Of a DNA stretch of 64,000 nt, positions 25,426-34,172 are shown piece after piece. Both the position numbers and the translations under genes were made by a program. A model generated the notes under the pieces. The model ran no database searches. It saw only the letters and a list, made by a program, of their open reading frames with translations, and was not told the origin of the DNA. Source of the DNA: Sphingopyxis sp. Root154 (GTDB taxonomy: Bacteria > Pseudomonadota > Alphaproteobacteria > Sphingomonadales > Sphingomonadaceae); the NCBI RefSeq assembly GCF_001427105.1, contig NZ_LMGI01000004.1:186001-250000 (forward strand), read 5' to 3'. Every line of letters begins with the position of its first letter. Position 1 is the stretch's first letter.

Positions 25426-26825
25426 GGATGATCGAAGCGCAGCTTCATTCGCCGCGTCCGCGCTTTCGCACCGCGACGCGCGTCGCGATCGTCGGCGCGG
25501 GTTTTTCGGGGACGTTGCTCGCGATCAACCTGCTCGAACAGCCCGATGTCGAGGTGTTGCTGATCGAGCGCGACCGGCACCAGATGGGCGCCGGGGTCGC
25601 GTACAGCAGCACCGAAACCTCGCACCTGCTCAACGTTCGCGCGGGCAATATGAGCGCCTTTGCCGACCGGCCCGACCATTTCTGCGAGTGGCTTGCCGCG
25701 CGCGGCCTCGGCTGCGAGGCGGCGTTCGTCACGCGCGCGACCTATGGTCGCTATTTGCGCGAGACGCTGCGCGCGGCGATGGAAAAATATGGCCGGCGAT
25801 TGAAGCTCGTCGACGACGAGGTGCTCGATATCGAGGAGAAGCGCGGGCAGGTCACGCTGGGGCTCGTCAACGGCGGGCTGATCGAGGCCGACCGCGCGGT
25901 GCTCGCGATCGGCAATCTGCCACCGCACGATCCGCCCGCGATCGAGGGCGCGCACCTGCCGTCGCACCGCTATATCGGCGACCCGTGGGCGAGCGCCTTC
26001 GAGGACGGACTCGACAAGCAGGCGCCGGTGCTGGTCGTCGGCACCGGGCTGACCGCGGTCGATGTGATCCTCCGGCTCGTTTCGCACGGCCATGAGGGGC
26101 CGATCACCGCGCTCTCGCGCCGCGGCCTGCGTCCGCATCGCCATATCGACGGCTTGCCGCGCCCCAAGCCGGTGCTGGCCAAGCCGGCGCCCGACCTGTC
26201 TGAACTCGTACGCTGGGCGCGGGAGGAGGCAAAGGACCGCGACTGGCGGCTCGTCGTCGATTCGATCCGCCCGATCACACAGATGATGTGGTCCGCCGCC
26301 GATGCCGAAAAGCGCGCACGCTTCCTGCGTCACTTGCGCCCCTTCTGGGACGTCCATCGCCACCGGCTCGCGCCCGAGGTTGCCGACCGGATCGACGCGC
26401 TGATCGCGTCGGGGCAGCTTCATTTCCGCGCGGGCAAGATCGCGCATGTCGCGGTCGAACCCGACGCGCTCGCGGTTTCCTGGCTGCCGCGCGGCGAAGC
26501 CGAACTGGTGACGACACGCGCGGCGCGGGTGATCAACTGCACCGGGCCGCAGGGCGATTTGCTGCGCTCGTCGGATCCGCTGGTAAAACGCCTGCTCGGA
26601 GCGCGGCGTATCCGCCCCGATGCGCTGCGCCTCGGGCTCGATATCGACCGCGACGGGCATATCGTCGATGCCTCGGGTCGTTCGTCCGAGCATATCCTCG
26701 CGATCGGCCCGATGACGCGCGGCGATTTGTGGGAAGTCGTCGCGGTGCCCGATATCCGCAACCAGGTGAGCGCGCTCGCGCGCCGCCTCGTCAACGCGCA
26801 CTGGACCGGCGGCGAGGGGCTTTAG
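25422..26825 (+). CDS. FAD/NAD(P)-binding protein of the HpyO-like (NAD_binding_9) family
   Basis: A 467-residue predicted flavoprotein. The dinucleotide motif GAGFSGTLLAINL is near residue 28, followed by GAGVAYSSTETSHLLNVRAGNMSAFADRP, the hallmark block of this family (positions about 60-90). A second nucleotide motif GTGLTAVDVILRL is near 207. Family members are poorly characterised; some are linked to hydroxylation chemistry or amino acid oxidation. Coupled translation with the dioxygenase suggests a shared pathway, perhaps handling the aldehyde or reduced product, but no reaction is assigned. Confidence 0.85.
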   Translation: MRMIEAQLHSPRPRFRTATRVAIVGAGFSGTLLAINLLEQPDVEVLLIERDRHQMGAGVAYSSTETSHLLNVRAGNMSAFADRPDHFCEWLAARGLGCEAAFVTRATYGRYLRETLRAAMEKYGRRLKLVDDEVLDIEEKRGQVTLGLVNGGLIEADRAVLAIGNLPPHDPPAIEGAHLPSHRYIGDPWASAFEDGLDKQAPVLVVGTGLTAVDVILRLVSHGHEGPITALSRRGLRPHRHIDGLPRPKPVLAKPAPDLSELVRWAREEAKDRDWRLVVDSIRPITQMMWSAADAEKRARFLRHLRPFWDVHRHRLAPEVADRIDALIASGQLHFRAGKIAHVAVEPDALAVSWLPRGEAELVTTRAARVINCTGPQGDLLRSSDPLVKRLLGARRIRPDALRLGLDIDRDGHIVDASGRSSEHILAIGPMTRGDLWEVVAVPDIRNQVSALARRLVNAHWTGGEGL

Positions 26826-27028
26826 GCCCTCTCACCCAAAAAATCTCCTCCCTTGCATCCACCGGCGCGTGTCGTGCCGTCCAGTCCATGATCGGCCCCC
26901 GCGCCGGTCCGGGCGGCGGCGTCGCACGGCGGTTGATATGTGCTCCCCGGTGCAGATCATCTCGCCTTGCCGGAGGCCGCCGCCTGTGGTTTCACCATGT
27001 CGAAATGGCATGACGGGGAGATATGTTG

Positions 27029-27634
27029 ATGGATATTCTGATTGCCGCCGCGGCCGCTGCCGCCACTGCATCTTCCCCGGCGGCGGTGCCCCCGGCCGTT
27101 ACGACGATCACCGTACCCGCCGGGGAATCGCTCAGCGCCGAAGATGTCGCCGCCTATATCAGCCCGCGCGAAGTCGCCTCTTATGTGCCCGCGCCCCCGC
27201 CGACCACCGAACTGGTCGCGGTCAGCGACAGTTTCTTCAGCTGGCTCGAAAATATCACGATGGTCGCGCTGTTCGTCGTCGGCTTCTTCCTGCTCGCGCG
27301 GTTGCTCCACGCGTGGATGCTCCATCGCTCGATCCGCCGCGCGCTCGAGGCCAAGTCGGATGCGGTGAGTCCGCTGATCGACAAGCTCAACAAGCCCTAT
27401 GAGCATATCGGCCCGCAGAGTGCCGGCGAACCGTCGGGCGGCGACGACCGCAATGCGCTGGTATTGCTCGCGATCGGGCTGGCGATGGCGGGCTTCGGGC
27501 TGATCCAGGGGAATGAGCAGCTGATCCGGATTTCTTCGGGCGCGGCGCTCTTTCCCGCCTTTGTCGGCATCGCGCTGCTCGTCCGCCGCCGCCTTGCGCG
27601 CGCAGCGGCTGCCGGGGAGCGCGCCGCTGCGTGA
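27029..27634 (+). CDS. Membrane protein of unknown function (DUF6249-like)
   Basis: A 201-residue protein with an alanine-rich N-terminal hydrophobic stretch and a proline-rich linker near residues 50-65. One membrane helix lies near 75-95 (ITMVALFVVGFFLLARLL), followed by a cytosolic basic loop, and two further helices lie toward the C terminus (VLLAIGLAMAGFGLI and SGAALFPAFVGIALLV). I start it at ATG 27029, where GGGGAG lies 8 bases upstream; ATG 27023 has only 2 bases. It overlaps the 5' end of the ECF sigma gene and probably belongs to the same signalling unit. Confidence 0.75.
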   Translation: MDILIAAAAAAATASSPAAVPPAVTTITVPAGESLSAEDVAAYISPREVASYVPAPPPTTELVAVSDSFFSWLENITMVALFVVGFFLLARLLHAWMLHRSIRRALEAKSDAVSPLIDKLNKPYEHIGPQSAGEPSGGDDRNALVLLAIGLAMAGFGLIQGNEQLIRISSGAALFPAFVGIALLVRRRLARAAAAGERAAA

Positions 27635-28166
27635 TGAGGCAAGCGCCGATGAAGATTGGGCCCTCAACCAGCGTGTCGCGGGGGGAGATCGCGCCGCTTT
27701 TCAGCTCCTCGTGTTGCGGCACGAAGGGCGATTGCGCGCCTTCCTGTCCCGCGCCGCCGGGTGCGACGCCGACGATCTGGCGCAGGAAGCCTTTGTTCGC
27801 GCGTGGCAGCGCGCGGGCGAATATCGGGGGCAGGGGAGTTATGCGGCGTGGATCATGGGGATCGGCTGGCGACTGTTCCTCGACCAGCGGCGCACCGCAC
27901 GGCGGCGCGCGGGACTGGCGGCGGGTGAGGAGGCTGCGACGTCGACCGATCCGCGCCCGGCAAGCGACGCCGCGATCGACGCCGACCGGCTGCTTGCCGC
28001 GCTGTCGCCGCAGGAGCGCGCCGCACTCACTTTATGCTTCGGCCATGGCTGGTCGCATGGGGAGGCGGCCGAGATCATGGGCTTGCCATTGGGCACGCTC
28101 AAATCGCTCGTCTTGCGCGGGCGCGCAAAGGCGCAGAAGATGATCGGCGAAGGAGCGGACGCATGA
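27594..28166 (+). CDS. ECF-family RNA polymerase sigma factor
   Basis: An extracytoplasmic-function sigma factor of about 170-190 residues. Region 2 is seen as AFQLLVLRHEGRLRAFLSR then DADDLAQEAFVRAWQ with the -10 recognition helix. Region 4 is LSPQERAALTLCFGHGWSHGEAAEIMGLP with the helix-turn-helix LGTLKSLVLRG. The start is uncertain because there is no in-frame ATG. TTG 27594 is used here; TTG 27561 is possible, and CTG 27627 has an ideal GGGGAG 7 bases upstream. The gene overlaps the membrane-protein gene before it and the one after it (ATGA, 28163-28166). Confidence 0.88.
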   Translation: MRAQRLPGSAPLRDEASADEDWALNQRVAGGDRAAFQLLVLRHEGRLRAFLSRAAGCDADDLAQEAFVRAWQRAGEYRGQGSYAAWIMGIGWRLFLDQRRTARRRAGLAAGEEAATSTDPRPASDAAIDADRLLAALSPQERAALTLCFGHGWSHGEAAEIMGLPLGTLKSLVLRGRAKAQKMIGEGADA

Positions 28167-28486
28167 CGGCGCCGGACGATCACGACATCAATGCAATGCT
28201 GGCGGCGATGCTGGCGCCGCCCGAGCGGCCGGGTGATCGCGGTTTTGCGGTCGGCGTCGAGCGCGCGATCGACGCGCAGGCGGCCTATGCAAGCGCGCGG
28301 TCCCGCTTCTGGCGGAGCTTCGCGTTCGAGGCGTCGGCGATCGGCGCGCTGCTCGCGGCGTTGTGGCTCCTCTCGTCGGCGCCTTTGTTGGCGCCGCTCG
28401 CCGGGGCGGGGCATTGGGGGCTCGCACCGCCGCTGCTGCTCATCCTGCTGCTCTGGTTCGGGACGCAGCGCTGGCGGCAGGCTTAG
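28163..28486 (+). CDS. Small membrane protein coupled to the ECF sigma factor (anti-sigma candidate)
   Basis: A 107-residue protein with a cytosolic N terminus of about 55 residues and two membrane helices (ASAIGALLAALWLLS and LAPPLLLILLLWFG). The start ATG overlaps the sigma stop, so expression is tied to it. Position, coupling and topology fit a membrane anti-sigma factor, but no ZAS zinc-binding HxxxCxxC motif or other known anti-sigma domain is visible, so the role is inferred. It ends 4 bases into the convergent XpaC-like gene. Confidence 0.7.
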   Translation: MTAPDDHDINAMLAAMLAPPERPGDRGFAVGVERAIDAQAAYASARSRFWRSFAFEASAIGALLAALWLLSSAPLLAPLAGAGHWGLAPPLLLILLLWFGTQRWRQA

Positions 28487-29208
28487 GCGGGAGGAACGTC
28501 CTCGTCGTCGATGCCCTGATATTTGAGCTGGAGATAGCGTTCGCGCGTCGCGAGCTTGTCGAGTTCGCCCGCGGCAAGGCTACGCGCTGCGTTGCCGATT
28601 TCGCTCTCCAGCATTTTCAGCCCGCCGACGAGCGTTTCGTCAGGCGTGCGCCCGGCGTGCGCTTCGGTGCGGAGCCCCGCGGGGATGCGCTGATAGCCCG
28701 CGACAAGTTCGGGCAGGTCTTCGCCGACGAGCTTGCGGATATTTGCCGCGGCGGGGCTCGATGCATCGAGCGTCTGGAGCTGCGGCGCGAGCAGGTCGAG
28801 CTGGACGCCGATGCCATCGACGAGCTGGCGCGCCGGGGCGGGGAGCGCGGGGCGCTGCGCCTCGAGCCAGATTTCGGTGCGGCCCGCGAGCTGCTTGAGA
28901 TCGGCCTTGGGCAGATCGGCCTGACGCGGTTCGGGGAAGGGCGAACGGCCGAACAGCACCGCGACCCCGATGAGGAGAATGAACAAAGCGAGCAGCCCGG
29001 TGAAGCCGAGCGGCTGGATCAGCGCGCCGAACACCGCGGCGCCGATCAGCACGATCCCGCCCGCGATCAGCACGCGGCCGAGCTTCTTGTAGAGATGCTG
29101 GCGGCGCAGCGCGACGCTTTTGGTGCCGATCGGACGACGGCGTTCGCGCGAACGTTCGATCGCCGATGCCGCGGAAACCCGGATCTTGTCGACTTCGCTC
29201 ATTGTCAT
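28483..29208 (-). CDS. XpaC-like membrane protein
   Basis: A 241-residue protein with a basic N terminus, two adjacent membrane helices at about residues 45-85 (VLIAGGIVLIGAAVFGAL and LLALFILLIGVAVLF) and a long soluble helical C-terminal part. Topology and position directly downstream of a TelA-family gene match the XpaC/YceG-type partners (annotated from Bacillus as phosphatase-like, function unclear). The start ATG at 29206-29208 has AAGG, part of which lies in the telA-like stop region, 6 bases upstream. Confidence 0.65.
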   Translation of the reverse strand: MTMSEVDKIRVSAASAIERSRERRRPIGTKSVALRRQHLYKKLGRVLIAGGIVLIGAAVFGALIQPLGFTGLLALFILLIGVAVLFGRSPFPEPRQADLPKADLKQLAGRTEIWLEAQRPALPAPARQLVDGIGVQLDLLAPQLQTLDASSPAAANIRKLVGEDLPELVAGYQRIPAGLRTEAHAGRTPDETLVGGLKMLESEIGNAARSLAAGELDKLATRERYLQLKYQGIDDEDVPPA

Positions 29209-29216
29209 GATGTGCC

Positions 29217-30428
29217 TTAGCCTTCGAGCGACGCGAGCGGGCTTTCGGCGCCGCCGACGCTGGCCTGCGCTTGGCTCGCACCCTCGGCGCGCGCGATATA
29301 GCCCTTCGACTTCGCGACCTCGCCCTCGAGCGTCGTCACCGTCGTCTTCATGCTGTCGAGCGCCTTCAGCTTGAAGGTGTCGATCGCATCCATCGTGTCA
29401 TAAATGTTCTGGAACGCGCGCTGCAGGGTTTCCATCGGGATCGTGCTCGACGCCGCCTGCTCGTGGATGCGCGCGGTGTTGTCCTTCAGCATCTTCGACG
29501 TGCCGTCGATGATGTTCGCGGTCGTGGTATTGAGCGCGGTGATCTGCTCGAGCACCAGCTTCTGGTTCGTCATCGCCTGTGCGACGGTGATCGCGGTTTT
29601 CAGTGCGCCGACGGTAGTGGTCGAGGCGCGGTCGACGCCCTTCACCAGTTCGACATTATTCTTTTTGACGAGATCGAGCGCGAGATAGCCCTGCACCGTC
29701 ACCGCCATCTGGGTGAGCAGGTCCTGCGTGCGCTGGCGTGCATAGAAGAGTGCGTTCTCGCGCAGCACCTTCGCTTTGGCGGGGTCGATGCCGTCGAGCT
29801 CGGTCGCCTTCGCCTCGAGCTTGGCATCGAGCGTGCCCGCGATGTGGACCATCTGCTCAAGCTTGCCCATCGCTTCCCACAGCTTACGGCGCTCGACGTC
29901 GATGGCGGCATTGTCCATCAACAGTTCGTCTTTGCCGTTCGACAGCGCGGTGAGCACGCCCGAGATATGCGTCTGCGCGCTGCGGTACTGCGCAAAATAA
30001 TTGCCCACCTTGTTGCCGAGAATCTTGTCGAAAAAGCCGCGCTTCGTCAACAGCTTGCCGTTCGCCGAGGGGTCGAGCCGTTCGACGGTGTTGCGAAGCT
30101 CGATCAGGTTCATCCCGATATCGGTGTCGCGGTCCATCGCCTTGATCGGGCGGTCGAGGAAGCGGTTCGACTGGTTCGCCGCCTCCAGCATTTCCTTGCG
30201 GCCCATGTTGGTGATCTGGTCGACCTTTTGCCCGAAGGCGGGCGAATTGACGTCCTGCGCGACAAGATCGTCGATGAAGCCATCGACGCGTTCCTCGAGC
30301 TTCGATTTCTGTTCGGTCGACAGCGGCACCAGGCCGGCGGCCTTTTCGGGGGAAACTGCGGGCACGGGATCGGGCGGGGTCAGCTTCAACTCGTCGGTCG
30401 CGGTTGCCGTCGCGGTCAGTTCGCTCAT
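29217..30428 (-). CDS. TelA/KlaA-family toxic anion resistance protein
   Basis: A 403-residue soluble, mostly helical protein of the TelA family. Recognisable segments are the start with KLEERVDGFIDDLVAQD, the conserved IELRNTVERLDPS near 130, and NVELVKGVDRASTTTVGALKTA near 260 with many coiled heptads. The family is named for tellurite resistance on plasmids; chromosomal members are tied to envelope stress, and mechanism is unknown. It is transcribed ahead of the XpaC-like gene with an 8-base gap. Confidence 0.88.
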   Translation of the reverse strand: MSELTATATATDELKLTPPDPVPAVSPEKAAGLVPLSTEQKSKLEERVDGFIDDLVAQDVNSPAFGQKVDQITNMGRKEMLEAANQSNRFLDRPIKAMDRDTDIGMNLIELRNTVERLDPSANGKLLTKRGFFDKILGNKVGNYFAQYRSAQTHISGVLTALSNGKDELLMDNAAIDVERRKLWEAMGKLEQMVHIAGTLDAKLEAKATELDGIDPAKAKVLRENALFYARQRTQDLLTQMAVTVQGYLALDLVKKNNVELVKGVDRASTTTVGALKTAITVAQAMTNQKLVLEQITALNTTTANIIDGTSKMLKDNTARIHEQAASSTIPMETLQRAFQNIYDTMDAIDTFKLKALDSMKTTVTTLEGEVAKSKGYIARAEGASQAQASVGGAESPLASLEG

Positions 30429-30495
30429 TCGTCTTCCTTCCAGCCACCCACAGAGAGAATTTGGGCCGCCTGCCTATATGGCATGCGCATCTGTG

Positions 30496-31464
30496 TTATT
30501 CAAGCACCACACCCTGTTCCGACCGCAGCACCGGCGCGATCCATGCGGACAGGATCAGTTGCGCCATATGATAGACGAGGATCGGAACGAGCACCATGCC
30601 GGCGATGGCGGGCGGGAAAAGCGTCGCGGCGAGCGGCGCGCCGACCGCGATGCTCTTTTGCGCGCCCGAAAACAGCAGGGTGATGCGGTCGGGCCGCGCG
30701 AGCTTCAGCAGCCCCCCGAGCGCCCAGGCGCCGCCGAAAGAGAGTGCGAGCAGCACCGCAACCGCGGCGAGCACGATGGCGATCTCGCGCCCGTCGAGCA
30801 GGCTCCAGATCCCTGCGACGACGGCCGCCGAGAAGGCAACATAGACCGCGATTGCGATCGCGGTGCGGTCCATGAAGGTCGCGAGGCCGCGATGGGCGAG
30901 CACCCACGGCCGCAGCCAGCGCTGGACGAACTGGCCGGCAACGAAGGGCACGAGCAGGATCGAAACGATACGCAGCACCGCCTCGCCATGGATCTCGCCC
31001 GCGCTGCCCGCGAGCAGCGCAAAGAACAGCGGCGAGAGCGCGACCCCGCTGAGGTTGAGCAGCGCCGCCGCGACGACGCTCGCCGCGACATTGCCGCCGG
31101 CAAGGCTGCTCGCCGCGGTCGCCGACTGGACGGTCGAGGGCAGGATGCCGAGGAAGAGGAAACCGAGCGCGAGCGTCGCGGGGAGCAGCGGCGCGGTCGC
31201 CGCCTGCGCCGCGAGGCCGAGCAGCGCCATGAAGCCGAAACAGAAAGCGAGCGCGCTTCCCTGCAATTTCCAGTTGCGGATACCGTGCAGCACCTCTTCG
31301 CGCGGCAGGCGCACGCCGTTGAGGAAGAAGAGGAAGATGATCGCCGCGGTCGACAGCCCTCCCGCGATCGGCACCGCCGCGCCGCGCACCGGGAGCAGGC
31401 TCGCGAGCAGGATCGTCGCGAACAGGACGGGGACGAAGCGGTCGGGGAAGATGCGGGACAGCAT
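30496..31464 (-). CDS. Bile acid:sodium symporter-like transporter (SBF-like, SLC10A7 type)
   Basis: A 322-residue integral membrane protein with nine or ten hydrophobic helices. It belongs to the SBF-like group: IIFLFFLNGVRLPREEV near residue 45, LGFLFLGILPSTVQSATAASSLAGGN near 105 and LLFSGAQKSIAVGAPLA near 262 match the conserved blocks with the crossed-helix sodium site. The substrate of bacterial members is mostly unknown. The ATG at 31462-31464 gives a proper first helix; the longer upstream frame is antisense to the nucleosidase gene. Confidence 0.88.
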   Translation of the reverse strand: MLSRIFPDRFVPVLFATILLASLLPVRGAAVPIAGGLSTAAIIFLFFLNGVRLPREEVLHGIRNWKLQGSALAFCFGFMALLGLAAQAATAPLLPATLALGFLFLGILPSTVQSATAASSLAGGNVAASVVAAALLNLSGVALSPLFFALLAGSAGEIHGEAVLRIVSILLVPFVAGQFVQRWLRPWVLAHRGLATFMDRTAIAIAVYVAFSAAVVAGIWSLLDGREIAIVLAAVAVLLALSFGGAWALGGLLKLARPDRITLLFSGAQKSIAVGAPLAATLFPPAIAGMVLVPILVYHMAQLILSAWIAPVLRSEQGVVLE

Positions 31465-31528
31465 TGGTGCGAGCGATGGCGGCGTCACGCGCGCTTGGCA
31501 AGGCCGCGCGAGACGATAGAGAGGCGTG

Positions 31529-32179
31529 ATGGCCCATATCCTGATCCTCGCCGCGCTGCCCGAAGAGGCCGACGCGCTGTTTCCCGGCACTGGCGAACGC
31601 ATCGGCGGATTATTTGCCCAACGGCGGCTCGCGGTGGGCGGCGATCGCCTCACCATCGCGACCTGCGGGCTCGGCAAGGTCAATGCCGCGCTTTGCGCGG
31701 GCACGTTGGCGGGCGATGCCGACATGCTGTTGATGACCGGCACCTGCGGATCGCTCGGCGCGGCCCCCGGTGCTTACTGGCTCGCCGAGGCGCTTCAGCA
31801 TGATTATGGCGCGGTGCAGCCCGGCCTCTTCCGCCGCTACCGTGCGGGCGAATGGCCGATCGGCGAGGCCGGCGAGGCGCATTTTTCGGCGATGCCCGAC
31901 CCCGGCCTCGGCCTGCCGCACGCGCGCATCGCGAGCGGCGACTCATTTGTCGCGTGTCCCGATGCCGCCGCCGATCTCTCCAGTCTCGGCGCGACATTGG
32001 TCGACATGGAAGTCGGCGCAGTGGCGCAGGTCGCGGCACGGCTGGGCAAGCCCTGGGCGGCAGTGAAAGCGGTCACTGACGAAGCGAATGGCGACAGCGC
32101 GGGCGATTTCCATGCCAATCTCGTCCGCGCCGCGCGCGTCGCCGGGCAAGCGATCGAGCGGCTGATCGTGACGATCTGA
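31529..32179 (+). CDS. Purine phosphorylase/nucleosidase family protein (MTA/SAH nucleosidase-like)
   Basis: A 216-residue enzyme of the MTAN/purine nucleoside phosphorylase superfamily, expected to cleave an adenosyl thioether (methylthioadenosine, S-adenosylhomocysteine) or futalosine-type substrate. Visible motifs are the N-terminal ILAALPEEAD, CGLGKVNAA near 50, MTGTCGS near 72, and the catalytic-region DMEVGAVAQVA near 155 with the aspartate in VTDEAN near 182. The start ATG 31529 lies after GAGAGG; a GTG 3 bases earlier is an alternative. Substrate among the family options is not decided. Confidence 0.82.
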   Translation: MAHILILAALPEEADALFPGTGERIGGLFAQRRLAVGGDRLTIATCGLGKVNAALCAGTLAGDADMLLMTGTCGSLGAAPGAYWLAEALQHDYGAVQPGLFRRYRAGEWPIGEAGEAHFSAMPDPGLGLPHARIASGDSFVACPDAAADLSSLGATLVDMEVGAVAQVAARLGKPWAAVKAVTDEANGDSAGDFHANLVRAARVAGQAIERLIVTI

Positions 32180-32254
32180 CCGTCGCTTCGCCGTTCCGCG
32201 GCGATCGCGTTTGTGATAGGCTGGCGCCCGTATCGGCCGACGGAGAGACTCGTC

Positions 32255-33175
32255 ATGCGCTATCGATCTTCACTATCCGTCGCCGCGGCCTGCGCGATCT
32301 TTGTCGCGCCGCTCGCCTTCGCGGCGGGAGGCGGCGGAGGCGGCGGCAGCGCGCCGCCGAGCCAGAGCGCCTACGACCCGACGGTCGATTACGAGAAAGG
32401 CGTCGACGCCTTCGCTTCGGGAAAATATGACGAAGCGGCGAAGGCCTTCAAAAAGGTCGTGTCCGCGGTGCCGAAGAACCCGCAGGCCAATTATCTGCTC
32501 GGCGCGAGCTATATGGCGCAGGGCGATTTCTCACGCGCGGTGAAGCCGCTCGAAGCCGCGGTGCGCTATGACGAAAAGATGGTCGACGCGCGCCGCGACC
32601 TGGGCATCACGCAGGCGAAGCTCGGCAAGGCCGAAAAGGCCGGCGAGCAGCTCGGCGCGCTGAAAGCGATTCAGGAAGGGTGCGCGGGGACGTGCGCCGA
32701 TTCGGCGAAGCTCACCGATGCGATCGCCAAGCTGGAGGCGGCGGTTGCCGCGGGGCCGCAAGCGCAGAGTGCGGTCGAGCCCGAGGTGCGGCTGGCCGCG
32801 GCCGAGACGCTCGATGCGACTTATGTCGCGGCGGTGGGCTTGATCAACGAGCATCGCTACGAAGCTGCGATCGCCAAGCTCGACGCCGCGTTGTGGGCGG
32901 CGGGCCCGCACCCCGATGTGCTCACCTACCTGGGTTTCGCGAACCGCAAGCTGAAACGTTATGACGCGGCCGAAGCCTATTATCGCGAGGCGCTCGCCAT
33001 CGCGCCGGCGCATCGCGGCGCGCTCGAATATTATGGCGAACTGAAACTCGAACGCGGCGACGTCGCGGGCGCGAGGGCGCATCTGGCAAAGCTGGAGGCG
33101 ATCTGCGGTTTCGGCTGTCACGAAGTCGACGAGCTGAAGCGCTGGATTGCCGCGGGGCGCGCATCCGCAAGCTGA
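32255..33175 (+). CDS. Secreted TPR-repeat protein with paired CxxxC motifs
   Basis: A 306-residue exported protein. The signal peptide ends near FAAGG (residue 25) and is followed by a glycine run. TPR units lie at about residues 50-125 (YEKGVDAFASGKYDEAAKAF, ANYLLGASYMAQGDFSRAV) and 190-290. Two cysteine pairs, GCAGTC near 147 and CGFGC near 288, follow similar helices and could form disulfides in the periplasm. The c-type cytochrome-like frame begins at its stop, so the two are probably one unit. Confidence 0.85.
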   Translation: MRYRSSLSVAAACAIFVAPLAFAAGGGGGGGSAPPSQSAYDPTVDYEKGVDAFASGKYDEAAKAFKKVVSAVPKNPQANYLLGASYMAQGDFSRAVKPLEAAVRYDEKMVDARRDLGITQAKLGKAEKAGEQLGALKAIQEGCAGTCADSAKLTDAIAKLEAAVAAGPQAQSAVEPEVRLAAAETLDATYVAAVGLINEHRYEAAIAKLDAALWAAGPHPDVLTYLGFANRKLKRYDAAEAYYREALAIAPAHRGALEYYGELKLERGDVAGARAHLAKLEAICGFGCHEVDELKRWIAAGRASAS

Positions 33176-34068
33176 TCGCGTTCGCGGCGCTGCTCCTCGG
33201 TGTCGCGGCGACGCCGGACAGCGCGCCGCCGGTTTTCGAGCAATTGCGCTGGACCGCGCCGGGGTCCGAGCTGGCGCTGCTGTCGACGCAAACCGCAACG
33301 TGTCTTGCCGGTCCCGACGATGCGCTCGTGCTCAGCGGCCGCGCCCTGTTCGGCGCGCCGACCTTGCTCGGCGGGCAGGCGGCGAAGGCGGGGCTGAGTT
33401 GCGCGAGTTGCCACATCAACGGGCGCGACAATCCGCATTTTCTGCTCGCAGGCGTGTCGGCGGTGCCGGGGACGGCCGACGTCACGAACAGTTTCTTCAG
33501 CGCGGCGCGCGGCAATGGCCGGTTCGACCCCGTCGTCATTCCCGACCTCGCGATGCCGGGAAAGGTCGCGCGCGATCCCGATGCGCGTGCGCTCGAAGCC
33601 TTTGTCCGCAACCTGATCGTCGAGGAATTCGGCGGACAGGAACCGACCCCCGCAATGCTCGACGTGCTGGCCACCTATGTTCGCGCGGTGCGCGCCTGCC
33701 CGGGCGAGCCGAGGATCGGGCGGGGTCTCGGCGATCAACTTTCGGCTATCGACGACGGCGTCGCGGGCGTGCGGCTGATGATCGATCGCGCCGACCTGCA
33801 AGGCGCGGCGCTGTCGATTGCGTCGATGCGCCATCAGCTCGGACTGATCGCCGAACGCTATGCGGGGCCGGGATTGGCGGAGGAGCGCGAAGGGTTGCTC
33901 GCCGCATCGCGCGCGTTGCAGGCGATCGGCGATGGCGACGCGGCGCGGATCGGGCCGGCGCTCGCGCGCTGGAAAGGCGACTTCGACACGGGGCTCGCGA
34001 AACGGCTGCGCGGCGCCGAGGGCCGCTCCCTGTACGATAGAAAGCGTCTGGCGGAATCGCTGCGCTAG
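33172..34068 (+). CDS. c-type cytochrome-like protein (single CxxCH) with unclear start codon
   Basis: A predicted exported haem protein of about 298 residues. The one haem-binding motif is CASCH in LSCASCHINGRDNPH near residue 81 of this frame. The following GVSAVPGTADVTNSFFSAARGNG and FVRNLIVEEFGG segments resemble di-haem peroxidase-like or cytochrome domains. Upstream of TTG 33244 the same frame encodes a good signal sequence (KLIAFAALLLGVAA), so translation should begin earlier. The only candidates there are CTG 33172, which overlaps the TPR stop as CTGA, or an ATC at 33163. I therefore give 33172 as the likely start, with low certainty; the function is not assigned further. Confidence 0.6.
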   Translation: MIAFAALLLGVAATPDSAPPVFEQLRWTAPGSELALLSTQTATCLAGPDDALVLSGRALFGAPTLLGGQAAKAGLSCASCHINGRDNPHFLLAGVSAVPGTADVTNSFFSAARGNGRFDPVVIPDLAMPGKVARDPDARALEAFVRNLIVEEFGGQEPTPAMLDVLATYVRAVRACPGEPRIGRGLGDQLSAIDDGVAGVRLMIDRADLQGAALSIASMRHQLGLIAERYAGPGLAEEREGLLAASRALQAIGDGDAARIGPALARWKGDFDTGLAKRLRGAEGRSLYDRKRLAESLR

Positions 34069-34172
34069 TCCGCGCCATCGGCAATCATGTTGCGCCGCAG
34101 CACCACTTCTGTTAGGGGCGCGGCGTTTCGCGGCGCTCCGGGCGCTGCCCCCTTCCATCAAGGCTCTTCCGC

